Shown piece by piece: positions 36,825 to 47,849 of a stretch of DNA of 64,000 nt. Source of the stretch: Stramonita haemastoma (Eukaryota > Mollusca > Gastropoda > Neogastropoda > Muricidae); assembly GCA_030674155.1 (NCBI GenBank), contig CM060325.1, positions 49,665,832-49,729,831 of the forward strand, read 5' to 3'. A model generated the notes under the pieces. The model ran no database searches and was not told the origin of the DNA. It worked only from the letters and a program-made list of their open reading frames with translations. The position numbers were made by a program, and so were the translations under genes. The number at the start of each line of letters is the position of its first letter. Positions within the stretch are counted from its first letter, which is position 1.

Positions 36825-37180
36825 TTTATTTATTTATTTTATTTATTCTTTTATATCGAGGATAACAGAATAAGCAATCATGTGCTTTTTTTCATCCGGT
36901 CCCCGTGTGTATGCAGTGTTTGTAAATATTGTCATCTGTTTCCACCGGCACACGATGGCCTACTCTTACAAAAAGCGGAACAGGATTTAACGTGTGCGCA
37001 AGATGTTCTGCGTGCGTTCGCACACGGGGCCTCGGTTTATGGTCTCATCCGAAGGACTTTTGGGGAGAGTGGAGTCGGCACTGATGTTAACTCCAGGAGA
37101 AAAATTTCCTCGACCGGACTCGAACTCGGGTCGTCAAATTGCCAGCGCAATGTTCTGACCACTAGGCTATCGGTCCCCCT
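36825..37180 (-). mobile_element. tRNA-derived SINE, family 1, full length
   Basis: Minus copy with (ATTT)n tail, intact body, B-box complement (gactcgaactcgggtcgtc) and head complement ending ggctatcggtcccc. Confidence 0.88.
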
Positions 37181-37187
37181 AGATATG

Positions 37188-37191
37188 ATAT

Positions 37192-37277
<86 letters not shown>

Positions 37278-37278
37278 T
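37188..37278. repeat. (GA)n microsatellite
   Basis: GA tract between two family 1 SINEs. Confidence 0.95.
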
Positions 37279-37289
37279 ATTTAATTTAA

Positions 37290-37484
37290 AAAAAATCTTT
37301 TATATCGAGGATAATGGGATAAGCACTCTTGTGCTTTTTTACATCAAGTCCCCACGTGTATGCAGTTTTGTAAATGTCATCTGTTCCCACCGGCACACGA
37401 TGGCCTTAACGTGGACAGGGTTTAACGTGTGCGTAAGATGTTCTGCGTGCGTTCACACACAGGGTCTCGATTTATAGTCTCATC

Positions 37485-37490
<6 letters not shown>
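37290..37490 (-). mobile_element. tRNA-derived SINE, family 1, interrupted
   Basis: Minus copy whose sequence stops at gtctcatccg, where a GA tract (37486-37562) begins. Confidence 0.8.
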
Positions 37491-37566
<76 letters not shown>

Positions 37567-37799
37567 CCAACAATAGGCATTCGACTATCACAGCTGTGGA
37601 GTCGTAAACATTAGGACATAAATTTGAAAAGAAAGTATCGATAGCGTATAGCAAGACACCTGGTGATCACTATTGAAAGTGTTTTTCATGTTTACCAAAC
37701 AAAAGAAACAATCGTGCAAAAAAAAGAACGGAAAAGTGGGAGAAGAATAAATCGGAGGACAGGAAGGGAAAAGAAGAAAAGGAAGAAGGAAGAACTGCG

Positions 37800-39015
37800 A
37801 AGAAAAAGAATTTAAAAAAAAAGATTTGTGAAGAAGAAGAATTGTGAAGAAGAAGAAGAAGAAGAAGAAGAAGAAGAAGAAGAAGAAGAAGAAGAAGAAG
37901 AAGAAGAAGAAGAAGGAGAAGAATTGTGAAGAAGAAGAAGAAGAAGAAGAAGAAGAAGAAGAAGAAGAAGAAGAAGAAGAAGAAGGAGAAGAATTGTGAA
38001 GAAGAAGAAGAAGAAGAAGAAGAAGAAGAAGAAGAAGAAGAAGAAGAAGAAGAAGAAGAATTGCGAAGAATTGCGAAGAAGAAGAAGAAGAAGAATTGCG
38101 AAGAATTGCGAAGAATTGCGAAGAAGAAGAACAATTGCGAAGAAGAAGAAGAAGAATTGCGAAGAAGAATTGCGAAGAAGAAGAAGAAGAAGAATTGCGA
38201 AGAAGAAGAATTGCGAAGAAGAAGAAGAAGAATTGCGAAGAAGAAGAATTGCGAAGAAGAAGAAGAATTGCGAAGAAGAAGAAGAATTGCGAAGAAGAAG
38301 AAGAAGAATTGCGAAGAAGAAGAATTGCGAAGAAGAAGAATTGCGAAGAAGAAGAATTGCGAAGAAGAAGAATTGCGAAGAAGAAGAATTGCGAAGAAGA
38401 AGAAGAAGAAGAATTGCGAAGAAGAAGAATTGCGAAGAAGAAGAAGAAGAAGAAGAAGAAGAAGAAGAAGAAGAAGAAGAAGAAGAAGAAGAAGAAGAAG
38501 AATTGCGAAGAAGAAGAATTGCGAAGAATTGCGAAGAAGAAGAATTGCGAAGAAGAAGAATTGCGAAGAAGAAGAAGAAGAAGAAGAAGAAGAAGAAGAA
38601 GAAGAAGAAGAAGAAGGAGGAGGAGGAGGAGGAGGAGGAGGAGGAGGAGGAGGGTTTCTAAGAATTCCGAAGAAGAGGAAAAAGAAAAATAAGAATACGA
38701 AGAAGACGAATGCGCAGAAGATGAAGAATGAGAAGAAAAAATGGGAAAAAGTACAAGAATGCGAAGAAGACGAGAGACAATTCGAAGAAGACGACGAAGA
38801 AGAATTGCAAAAAAAGAACTGCAAAATAGAATGCCAAAAAGAAGAATGAACAGAAAAAGAATGCAAAGAAGAATGCAAAGAATAATGCAAAGAAGACAAA
38901 AAATTGCAAAGAAGAAGAAGAAGAAGAAGAAGAAGAAGAAGAAGAAGAAGAAGAAGAAGAAGAAGAAGAAGAAGAAGAATATGAATCGTGAAGAAGAATT
39001 GCGAAGAAGAAGAAG
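37800..39015. repeat. GAA satellite with regular TTGC interruptions
   Basis: About 1.2 kb of (GAA)n in which attgc recurs every 12-24 bp, with a (GAG)n block at 38615-38650 and a second pure GAA run at 38905-38985. A related array with the same attgcgaagaag motif is at 57950-58290. Confidence 0.95.
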
Positions 39016-39129
39016 GGAAAGAAAATGAATATAACATGCAGATTACTGGAGCTTTTCAGGGCTGATGGTCCTGCATGTGCAGTGAAAAAAAACGCACACA
39101 AAACCCCCCAAACAGAAAAACAACCCAGT

Positions 39130-40540
39130 CACCTTCACCTCCACCCACATCTATTTCCTGATCTAGTAGACTGTTGGGGCACCACTGCAGGTTTTTCAAG
39201 AGGTTCAAGCTGGAGGGGAAGCCATGATCCAGGCTCTACTTTAAATCTGCAACAAGATCTGGCAGACAGGAAAATGGCCAACAACATGGACACAGTCACT
39301 CATCATCACCCTCCCCAAGAAAGGAAATCTTCAGCAGTGCCAAAATTTCCGCACAATCAGCCTCATATGCCATCCAAGCAAGGTCATGTTGAAGATTATA
39401 CTGAACAGACTGAAGCCACAGGCAGAGACCATCACTGCAAGGCAAGGCAAGGCAAGGCAAGGCAAGGCAAGGCAAGGCAAGGCAAGGCAAGGCAAGGCAA
39501 GGCAAGGCAAAATTCTTTTATTCGAGGATAATAGATAAGCACTCGCGTGCTTTTTTACATCCAGTCCCCGCCCTTTTCAGGGATAACATTAAGATAGAAA
39601 AAAAAAATAATAGCCACAACTACACAACAACAATTATAATGATCCAAATACCAAAAGTAAGGAACCATACCAAGTATCAAACAGGCAAGAAATAACACAG
39701 AGATACAATATTAAGGTAATGTTATAAAAAGTCACTCATTCAGAAACGAAAAAGAAGTAAGAATCAATGATAATTTTGATTTGAATAAAGGAAAATAAAC
39801 AAAAACAAAACAAACAAAAAACAAAACAAAACAAAACAACAAAAAAAGCGCAATAATTAAAGAGCAAACATCAGAATATGATGAGGTTAAATGACTGAAG
39901 ACATCAATCCACCACCATCTGTCATCAAAATAAGTCCCATAAAACATAAGATTTTGATAAAAGGGGAGAAAAAACAACAACAGGTAAGGAATAAGACAGA
40001 GATACAATATTGAGGTAATGTTACAAAAAGGCACTCATTCTGAAACAAGAATATGAAGTAAGAATCAATGATGATTTCGATTTGGAAAACACACACACAC
40101 TGCTGACGAACAAGCAGGTTTCAGAGCAGGGCGTAGCACAACTGAAGAGATATTCAACCTCAGAATACTCTGTGAGCGGTACCTTCAACACCAATAAGAC
40201 CTCTACCATGTATTTATTGATTTTAAGAAGGCATTTGACAGCGTGTGGCATGCAGCTTTGTGGGCAACCATGAATTTGTACAGCATCAATGCAAACCTGA
40301 TCAGAGTCATCAGAGCTGTACAACAAAGCCACCAGTGCAGTGTACTACAACAGCAACATAGGAGAGTTGTTTCGAACAATAGTTGGAGTAAGGCAGACAA
40401 AGGAAGAGATGGGAGGACAACATCAGCGAATGGACAGGCCTAGAACTCAACAAAACCCCGAGAAAGGCAGAACAGAGAGAGGAATGGAGGGAACTGGTTG
40501 TCAAGTCTTCATGGGTGCCCCCAAGGTCGCCAGACTAAGG
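39130..40540 (+). pseudogene. LINE reverse transcriptase remnant, split by an insertion
   Basis: 39170-39435 encodes TLPKKGNLQQCQNFRTISLI and then VMLKIILNRLKPQAETIT. 40098-40370 continues with EQAGFRAGRSTTEEIFNLRI and FIDFKKAFDSVWH. 40395-40530 gives a C-terminal RWEDNISEWTG segment. The 39437-40094 insertion interrupts the RT fingers/palm. It has in-frame stops and deletions, so it is inactive. A (GATA)n tail follows. Confidence 0.8.
39437..40094 (-). mobile_element. TTGCC-tailed LINE 3' end inserted into another LINE
   Basis: Minus-oriented insert: (GGCAA)n at 39437-39510, the aattcttttattcgaggata terminus, and a body shared with 35455-35855 including a second partial copy at 39980-40090. 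It is flanked by cactgc on both sides, a likely target-site duplication. Confidence 0.78.

Positions 40541-40622
<82 letters not shown>
40540..40622. repeat. (GATA)n microsatellite
   Basis: About 20 GATA units at the 3' end of the LINE remnant, probably its tail. Confidence 0.95.
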
Positions 40623-40623
<1 letters not shown>

Positions 40624-40883
40624 TTGCTACAGTGAAAAGCATGGATGTTATGACTGCATTGACCAGAATTAACAGTTACATGAGAAGGAAGCAGGAGGGG
40701 GTAGGGTTTAAGTGAGGGTGGGGGTGGGGGTGGGGAGTGTTGGGATTTGCCTTAAATTGAGCATGTTATGACTGTGGAGTCATATCCATGAAATAACACG
40801 TGGTTCACTCCCCTGCATATGTGCCAACGGCCCTGACATATTTAACCCCCCCCCCCCCCCCCCCCCATCTCTCTGTGCCCTGA

Positions 40884-40940
<57 letters not shown>

Positions 40941-40944
40941 GACC
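40623..40944. other. Unique sequence, poly-C and (CT)n
   Basis: C run at 40847-40866 and CT tract at 40888-40938. No gene seen. Confidence 0.5.
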
Positions 40945-42190
40945 GATAGGCGGCGGTCACGAGAAGTGAAGCGGACAGGGCGTACATTTTCTGTGAGCAG
41001 CAGTAAAACTAGAAATTCATTAAAAAATGCCAGTTACTGGACTTCCAGCGGCTGTGGAGAGGACCTTAGGCGCCCTGCTGACTGACAATGCAGTTTCCAG
41101 CTGGAAAGTGGCAGGAGAAGGGGACAGCGTGGTTTTTGTCTTGCAACTGAAACCAGTGGACACAGCAGTGTCAACCAACATGGCGGATCCAACAGTGAAT
41201 CCCAGCACACAAGCGCAGTACTACAGGAAGAAATCGTTACCTCAAAGACGACTAGAGCGTTCGAAAGCATAAACAGAAGCAGGCAAGTGTTGTGTGTGAA
41301 AGTGACTGTGTCCTCAGTGCCTCGAGTCTGCCTGACAGTGGAGTAGAACAGGGGAATACAGCATGTGTAGATACACATGGAATAGATCTACCAACAACAC
41401 ACACACAGGACATCAACACAAAAACATCAGTTAAGTTGCCATCATCGGTTGATTTAGAACCTCCCTGTATGTCTGATTGTAGTGACTGTGCTGATATGTG
41501 TGCTGATATGTGTGTTTTGCAGCCTGAGGTGAACGATGATAATATTGTTGGTGCATTCAACACAGGAAATGTCAAACAGTAGGTGGCTACTCTAACTGAT
41601 AGACCCGTACAGAAAAGGCTAAGAGACAGACAAAGAAATACACACTTTAGAAAATCTGTGCTACATCATTCAGACGGTGAAGATATTGTGACGTGGGAGT
41701 CAGACGACATTGTGATCCAGTACGCATGCCAACCAGACACTGAGCCAGTATGTGTGTACTGGTTTGTCAAACAGCAAGAGAAAAACATGTTAAAAGAGGA
41801 ATGTGTCAAACTCACCAGTTTGCGGAATGGGAAGCGAATCCAGAACACACTACACACGGAGGGAGACCCTATCGAGTGCTTCAAGGGACTTAGCGACACT
41901 TAGAGAACTACTACAACGGTTTCTTGGCTAGCCTAGACCTAAGGGTGTGTAGTGTGACAAAGACTGGACGAAAGAAAGGCTCAGAATGCCGTAACATATC
42001 TGGACAGTGAAGTGTTTCGTGTCTCTCGATGTACATTACTAATCAATGCTGTGGTTTCCATGGCTTGGAGTAGCCTCGTGTGTCAGCTTAAAGCAATTAT
42101 CGTTATCGTTATTCGGCAACCCCCTTCATGTATGGGCCAATGGCCTTTTTTCATGAATAAACCTTTCGAGTTCGAGTTCGAGTTCTCTCT
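40945..42190 (+). mobile_element. Unidentified retroposon-like unit with three ORFs
   Basis: An ATG at 41027 opens an 81-codon frame (MPVTGLPAAVERTLGALLTD...). A +1 shift near 41270 leads to a Cys/Asp-rich frame (41292-41582) and, after one TAG, a third (41583-41903, EDIVTWESDDIVIQYACQPD). The unit ends with gaataaa and a (TTCGAG)n tail at 42155-42185. The family was not recognised. The tail suggests retroposition, and the ORFs could be a broken ORF1-type protein or a captured gene. Confidence 0.5.
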
Positions 42191-42334
42191 CAGGACCTAG
42201 CAACACCTGCAGGGAGCGTGCTTTTGAGCAGGAAATGGACTGTGTAGCCTTACAACACCTCCTACAAGGAAGACAATTACACCTGGCTTGGTCAATGCTT
42301 GGTCTTTCTGTGCTTTGTTTTGATTTTGTTTGAT

Positions 42335-42434
<100 letters not shown>

Positions 42435-42479
42435 AGGTTTTGATGGTGTTTTATTATTTTTTTTTTATTGGGATGTGCC

Positions 42480-43445
42480 ACGTGGCTCCCATGCTATTAC
42501 ACAAGATGCTAAGGTGCAGTAGTGGTCTTTTAGGGATTCAAGCTTTAAGGTTTTGAGTTCGAATCCCTCCAGAGTCCCGGGATTTGTTTTTCTTTTACTC
42601 CCTCTGGCTCCTCTATTATCTTTATTTTGAGGATAATGGCATAAGCACTCATGTGATTTTTTTTTATGCAGTCCCTGGTGTATGCAGTTTGTAAATTTTA
42701 TCCCTTCCGACTGGTACACAATGGCCCACTCTTTGGAAAAGCAGAACAGGTTTTAACGTGTGCGCAAGATATTCTGCGTGCGTTCGAGCACTGAACCTCA
42801 GTTTATAGTCTCATGGGAAGAACTTTTGGGGGGAGTGGAGTCAGCACTGATGGTAACTCCAGGGGAAGATATCCCCTCGACGGGATTCGAACCTGGGTCA
42901 GCAGATCGCCAGCGCAATATGCAAGGCTGTAACCACCATGCTATCCTGTACCCCATTATACAATTTCTCAGAGTAAATTTGCTGTAGGCTCACTGGGGAC
43001 TGACTATACAGCGGAGCTTCAGCCACTTTACAGATGCATTTTTAAGAGTGTTGCTCAAATAAAATGACCAATACTGCAGGAGTCTGTCACTTTAGGGCCC
43101 GGTTGATGTGCGCATTTATCAGAAAAGGAAGCTTAGAGTACAGATCTGTCCAGTAGTCTTAAAGCCACAGCACTTCTGTAGCATCATCATGACAGTCATC
43201 ATCCTCATCCTCATTGACCATCATGCAGTGAACAGAAGTGATCTTTGATTTAGTGACCCCTGCTGATCTGGACTTGTGGCGATCAGTGTCAGTTTCCCAG
43301 ACACATCAGTGCCTGTGGTGAGTTGCTGTCTTAGTGTTTGAAGTTGAAGGATTACAGAGAAGGTCGTTGGAAGGACGTTGTGGTGGTTACCTTCAGAGTT
43401 GGGTGCATCACTCAGTCTGGCTTTGTAAGATAAGGGTTGTGAATT
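42480..43445 (+). mobile_element. Family 3 element split by a SINE
   Basis: Head at 42480-42605 (gagttcgaatccctccagag), then a foreign 350 bp, then the body from 42958 (ggctcactggggactgac ... gcccggttgatg ... atcactcagtctggctt). The order matches 28325-28890. The 3' end is missing. Confidence 0.78.
42608..42955 (-). mobile_element. tRNA-derived SINE, family 1, nested in family 3
   Basis: Complete minus copy, tail left (tctttattttgaggataatg) and head right (accaccatgctatcctgtacc). Its insertion postdates the host element. Confidence 0.82.
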
Positions 43446-43494
43446 CGTATAGATATTTAAGTATACTTTTGTCAACAAGACTCAGTTTGAATCC

Positions 43495-43850
43495 CACATT
43501 TATTTGATCCCAGGGATTCATGGAGTCGTAGATCCGAATCCCAGTGGTGTCTGGTGAATAAAAACGTGGGGATTTTTTTGAATGATCTTTCAGGTCCCCT
43601 TCAAGTTCAGACCTGTCAGCTTCTTAATTCCCTTTGTATGATATATATAGATATATATCGAACAACTATGCACCTTAAAGATCCCGTAATTCATGTCAGC
43701 ATTTGCTTGGTTGATACAGAAACATGAACATATCCGGCATACATCCCCAGAGTGTGGTAACCATCATGGTAGGCAAAAACGGTGGCATATGCAAATCTCA
43801 CCATTGGTGAATCTGAGAGGTCTAGCTGAAGAACGAAAAATAAACTGGGC
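43495..43850 (+). mobile_element. tRNA-derived SINE, family 4
   Basis: Shares cccagtggtgtctggtgaat ... ttaaagatcccgtaattcat with 21378-21612, and continues into caaatctcaccattggtgaa, seen also near 13600 and 28225. Confidence 0.7.
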
Positions 43851-44274
43851 ATCAAACGTTTGTGCCATATTGTTAATTTACCCGTTTTATCATGTTTGGG
43901 CATAAGGTGTTACTCTTTCTTTTTTTCAGAAATCTATTACTTATACAAGGGCTGATTGATTGCAGGTGGCATGATCATAATGAATTAGCAATGAAAATAG
44001 CTTTGATCCATATAGAATGCTTGACTCATTGCACTGTGTGAAGTCATACTTACTGATGACTTTAAACAATAGATACGTAGTCAAAGTGTCTGGCGTAAAG
44101 GTACCTAGTTCAAACTATAGAACGATAATCCAACGAGAAACAAAATATCCAATGTGTAGGACAGCTGTGAAAAATGAAGGCCAGGCTGTTTTTGTTTTGT
44201 TTTTGTCCAGCTTGTGATGATTTAATGCACACCTTAATCCAACTAGAGTAATCCCAGTGATTTCAGACTGACTA
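43851..44274. other. Unique sequence, no gene seen
   Basis: No recognisable feature. Confidence 0.4.
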
Positions 44275-44578
44275 TGCTGGGTAAAAAGGTGTCCCATAGC
44301 CCATGCTGTCGTTGGGGACCGAGATATCAGAGGCCACGCTTCTCCAGGGGCTGGCATGTTGAAGGCGGTACCCATCTCCTCTCCCTCACTGCTTTACCTT
44401 CCCAGTCCCTAAAGAGGGCACGTGCCCATTACAGCTGGGTGAACTGGGAAACTGTACTGAAGCCAAGGCGAGCAAACAGTCTCCCATCCACTTGGCAACA
44501 ACGCTCAATGCTGCTAGACCTTACCCTTTGGCGAAAGGGAGTGCTCTGACAACTGAGCTATCCCATTCCCATGACCTT
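44275..44578 (-). mobile_element. tRNA/5S composite SINE (family 2)
   Basis: Full-length minus copy, tail ggtgtcccatagcccatgct, head complement gctctgacaactgagctatcc. Confidence 0.82.
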
Positions 44579-44959
44579 GCTATTCAAGGTAACAACCCCC
44601 CCCAAAAAAAAAAAAAAAAAAAAAGTTAGTAGAAAATCCCTTATCCAAATCCATTGAAATGAAGAAAGAGCTCTACTTTAAAGTTTTACTGATGATATTT
44701 ATACATGATTGCTGTATTAGTTTTGCATTGATTAGGTAATTTTGTAAAAAAAAAAAGAAAAAAAGTCTTATACATATACCATTATTAATTGGCAACCATC
44801 AGTGTTGGAAGACAATGGAGTTGCACTCATGGTCTTTAATCTTTTTCTCCGACTTCTTGCTCTATAGGGAGTGTGTTCACTTTTTTTTTCAAAGATAGGG
44901 GAGGGGGTGTTTGGCTGAATAATGGTATTGTCTGTTCAACTTGCACCTCTCTTAACCAA

Positions 44960-45029
<70 letters not shown>

Positions 45030-45854
45030 CCACGCACGCACGCACGCACGCAAGCAAACACCCACACTCACGCAGATAAGAGGGGTAACTCAAGCCAGGC
45101 TAAGCTCTCTAGTGAAATCTAGGTGGCTATTTTTTTTTAACAGGTTGCTGAAGGCTATATCTGGCAGAAATTCTACCAAGAAGTGTCTCTAAATTTGATA
45201 AAAAAGAGATTTTGTTTTTGTTTTTAAAATGTGTGTGAAAGTTTGACCTATTAACTAGATTCTTACAATGTTCTGGTCATCAGGAATAAAGATTGGTGCT
45301 GAGTTTAAGAAAAAGGGGGACTAACAATACATAGTCTGTTGCTGTGTGTATGTACACGTGTATATGTGTAAGTGTAGGCCTATAGTGTGTGCATTTGCAA
45401 AACAAAAATAACTGAATATGAAAATTAAGTTTTAATCTCTGTTGATGGATAGCAGATGAGTTAAATAAGTTGACTCTAACAAATTTCTTGATGGCATTAT
45501 TGGAAAAACTTTGACCTTGACTGACAGCATTATTATGTCACCAGGAAATGTCCTGCTATCAGATGGCTTTAACTATCTAAAAGTTAAAATTTTCTTAATA
45601 ACCAGTCTTGTAAACAGTCTTTTACTGCCTTGTTAATTTATAATTTTGACTGTGTTTCATCTGTTCGGGATAACTGCAGTAATGCAGACCTGAAATTCAG
45701 CCATTGTTTATCTAAAAGAGCATCAACAGTTGTTATGTTCAAAATCAAGATCTCTGATTATTGAAGATTATAAACAAACAAACATTGTGCTCTTCCACAA
45801 TAAACTCTCTTTTGATAAAGTTGTATTTGTACAGAATGTTGTTATGGAATATGG
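44579..45854. other. Unique sequence with (CA)n at 44963-45030
   Basis: AT-rich, with poly-A runs at 44600 and 44748. A CA/CGCA tract. No gene seen. Confidence 0.5.
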
Positions 45855-46165
45855 GGGTGGAATAGCTAAGTGGTCAGAGTGTTCGCTTTCCCCCAGTCAG
45901 TTAAGCAGCTTCAAGCATGGTTACAAGTTGGATGGGTGACCGTTTGCGCGCCTTGGCTTCAGTACAGTCCCCCCCCCCCCCCCCAGTTCACCCATCTGTA
46001 AATGAGTACCTGCCCTCTTTAGGGTCAGGGAAGGTAAAGCAGCCAGGGAGAGGTGATGGGCGTCGTCCTCAATATGCTGGCCCCTAGAGAAGCCGAGGTC
46101 TCCGATGCCTCGCTCCCCTACGACCGCCTACGTTATGGGACACCTTTACTTTTTTTTTATTTAAA
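45855..46165 (+). mobile_element. tRNA/5S composite SINE (family 2), full length
   Basis: Plus-strand reference copy. tRNA A box tagctaagtgg (45863-45873), then a 5S-rRNA-like segment gttaagcagcttcaagcatg and ttggatgggtgaccg (45899-45943) matching the 5S internal promoter, then a unique body ending tatgggacacctt and T-rich flank. Confidence 0.82.
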
Positions 46166-46749
46166 GAATACTATAGTTCGTTATCAATGAGCAACAAACA
46201 CAACTATGGGATGATTGGTTTTTTTTTCCACTATCCAGGAATTAGTCTCTACAAAAAGGCATCGTGTATTCAGATTTTAATTTATGGAACAGTTTCCACA
46301 AGAGGACTAAAATTCATCAAATAAAAATTAGTGTAAAATACACCCGGAACTACATTATTTAACGAAAGTGTTGAGGAAATGAATTATTGTAAGTTTATCA
46401 TTCCTGCCAAAAATGCATCATTTTTGGCATCCCTTGGAAATATTTCTGGTGCAATTTCATCATAAATTTGTTGTGACTGATATCATTACAATACTTTACT
46501 TCATGTAATGAGTATGTATGGAGGGAGGGATGGGGTAGAGAGAGATGGTGCTGTTACTGTGGAAGTAAGTGTGCAAATCATAGATGTGTGCGTTGTTCTG
46601 TGTTATGTAAAAAAAAATTGGTGAAAGGAAGTGGTTGATGGGGTGGTTAGATATTGCAACTAGATATGATTGATTTGTTGTCGCGAGTTGGTTGGCTGTG
46701 TTTGATGCTTTTATTCAATCCTTTTCCAAATCTTCCTTGGAGAGCAGCC
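46166..46749. other. Unique AT-rich sequence
   Basis: No gene seen. Confidence 0.4.
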
Positions 46750-47060
46750 ATTGCTGTCTGTCACATGAGTGACAATGTGTTGCGCTGACGTTAAGCACCT
46801 GACAAGTCAGGCCCAGCACATCAGGCGTAAAAGAGAATAATAATCTTTTAAGTCTTTCTGGACGATAAAGGCATGAATAAGGAGACGGAAAAAAGACAAG
46901 AAAGAGTTACATGATTATATAGAATAAGACCGAAATTAGTTGTAACATTGTAAGTCGTGCTGGGTACTTTTAAAAAATTGATTAACTATATATATGGGTT
47001 TATAGCCTAGTGGCTAGAACGTGGCTGTCACAATTTAACAGCTAGGGATCAAGCCTAGGT
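46750..47060 (+). mobile_element. R5 body fragment and a tRNA-like head
   Basis: 46770-46900 matches the R5 5' body (gttaagcacctgacaagtca ... ttttaagtctttctgga). 47000-47060 holds tatagcctagtggctagaac ... ggtttgagtc, an A/B-box-like SINE head. Confidence 0.55.
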
Positions 47061-47339
47061 TTGAGTCATCACTACGATGCCCATTGATGAATATTCTCTT
47101 CCTACAGTTAACATGAGTACTGAACCTCGCACAATTCGCAAAATTCGCTGGTGTCTCCCGATTTAAAAACACGATGTCAGGCTTGGTCTTTGCTTACATG
47201 GGAGATAATCTTAGTACTGCTCCATTACAGTATGATAACATAGCCTGACAGGACTTCCTTTCGTTGTAGTGTGTTGCTTTCTTTTTGGAGTCCTTTATTA
47301 TTGAAATGGTTTTTCCATTTGGTGCTCTTGTTATGTGGT

Positions 47340-47394
47340 TGTTGTTGTTGTTGTTGTTGTTGTTGTTGATGATGATGATAATGATGATGATGAT

Positions 47395-47430
<36 letters not shown>

Positions 47431-47475
47431 CGATGACGATGACGATGACGCTTCTGCTGCTGCTGCTGCTGTTTT
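47340..47475. repeat. (GTT)n and (GAT)n, (GCT)n trinucleotides
   Basis: Consecutive GTT, GAT/GAC and GCT arrays. Confidence 0.95.
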
Positions 47476-47566
47476 TCTAGATAAACGACTTGATAAAATC
47501 GAGCAAATGCACTGCGTATTCAATGTACGATCTAGAAAGGAAACTATGACTTTGACTTCCACGTTC

Positions 47567-47716
<150 letters not shown>

Positions 47717-47771
47717 CTTGCAGCCATTGACACATATCAAAACACTTCAACTAATTGTTCAGTGTTATCAT

Positions 47772-47777
47772 TTTATT
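47772..47777 (-). promoter_or_regulatory. Poly(A) signal AATAAA, main protease gene
   Basis: Minus-strand AATAAA inside tttattgccatgcc, conserved with the duplicate at 32704. It would give a 3'UTR of about 2 kb from the stop at 49751. Confidence 0.6.
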
Positions 47778-47849
47778 GCCATGCCTTTTTGACATTCAAA
47801 AGCACTGCCAGTCTCACTTCACTGATTTCCAGAGAGCGATAGAAAAGGG

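Noticed and set aside
37670..39037. 455-codon open frame and plus-strand poly-Glu/Lys frames
   Set aside because: Produced by the GAA satellite. No non-repetitive coding segment is attached.
45898..45943. 5S rRNA gene
   Set aside because: Only about 45 bp resemble the 5S internal promoter and they are fused to a SINE body. No full-length 5S.
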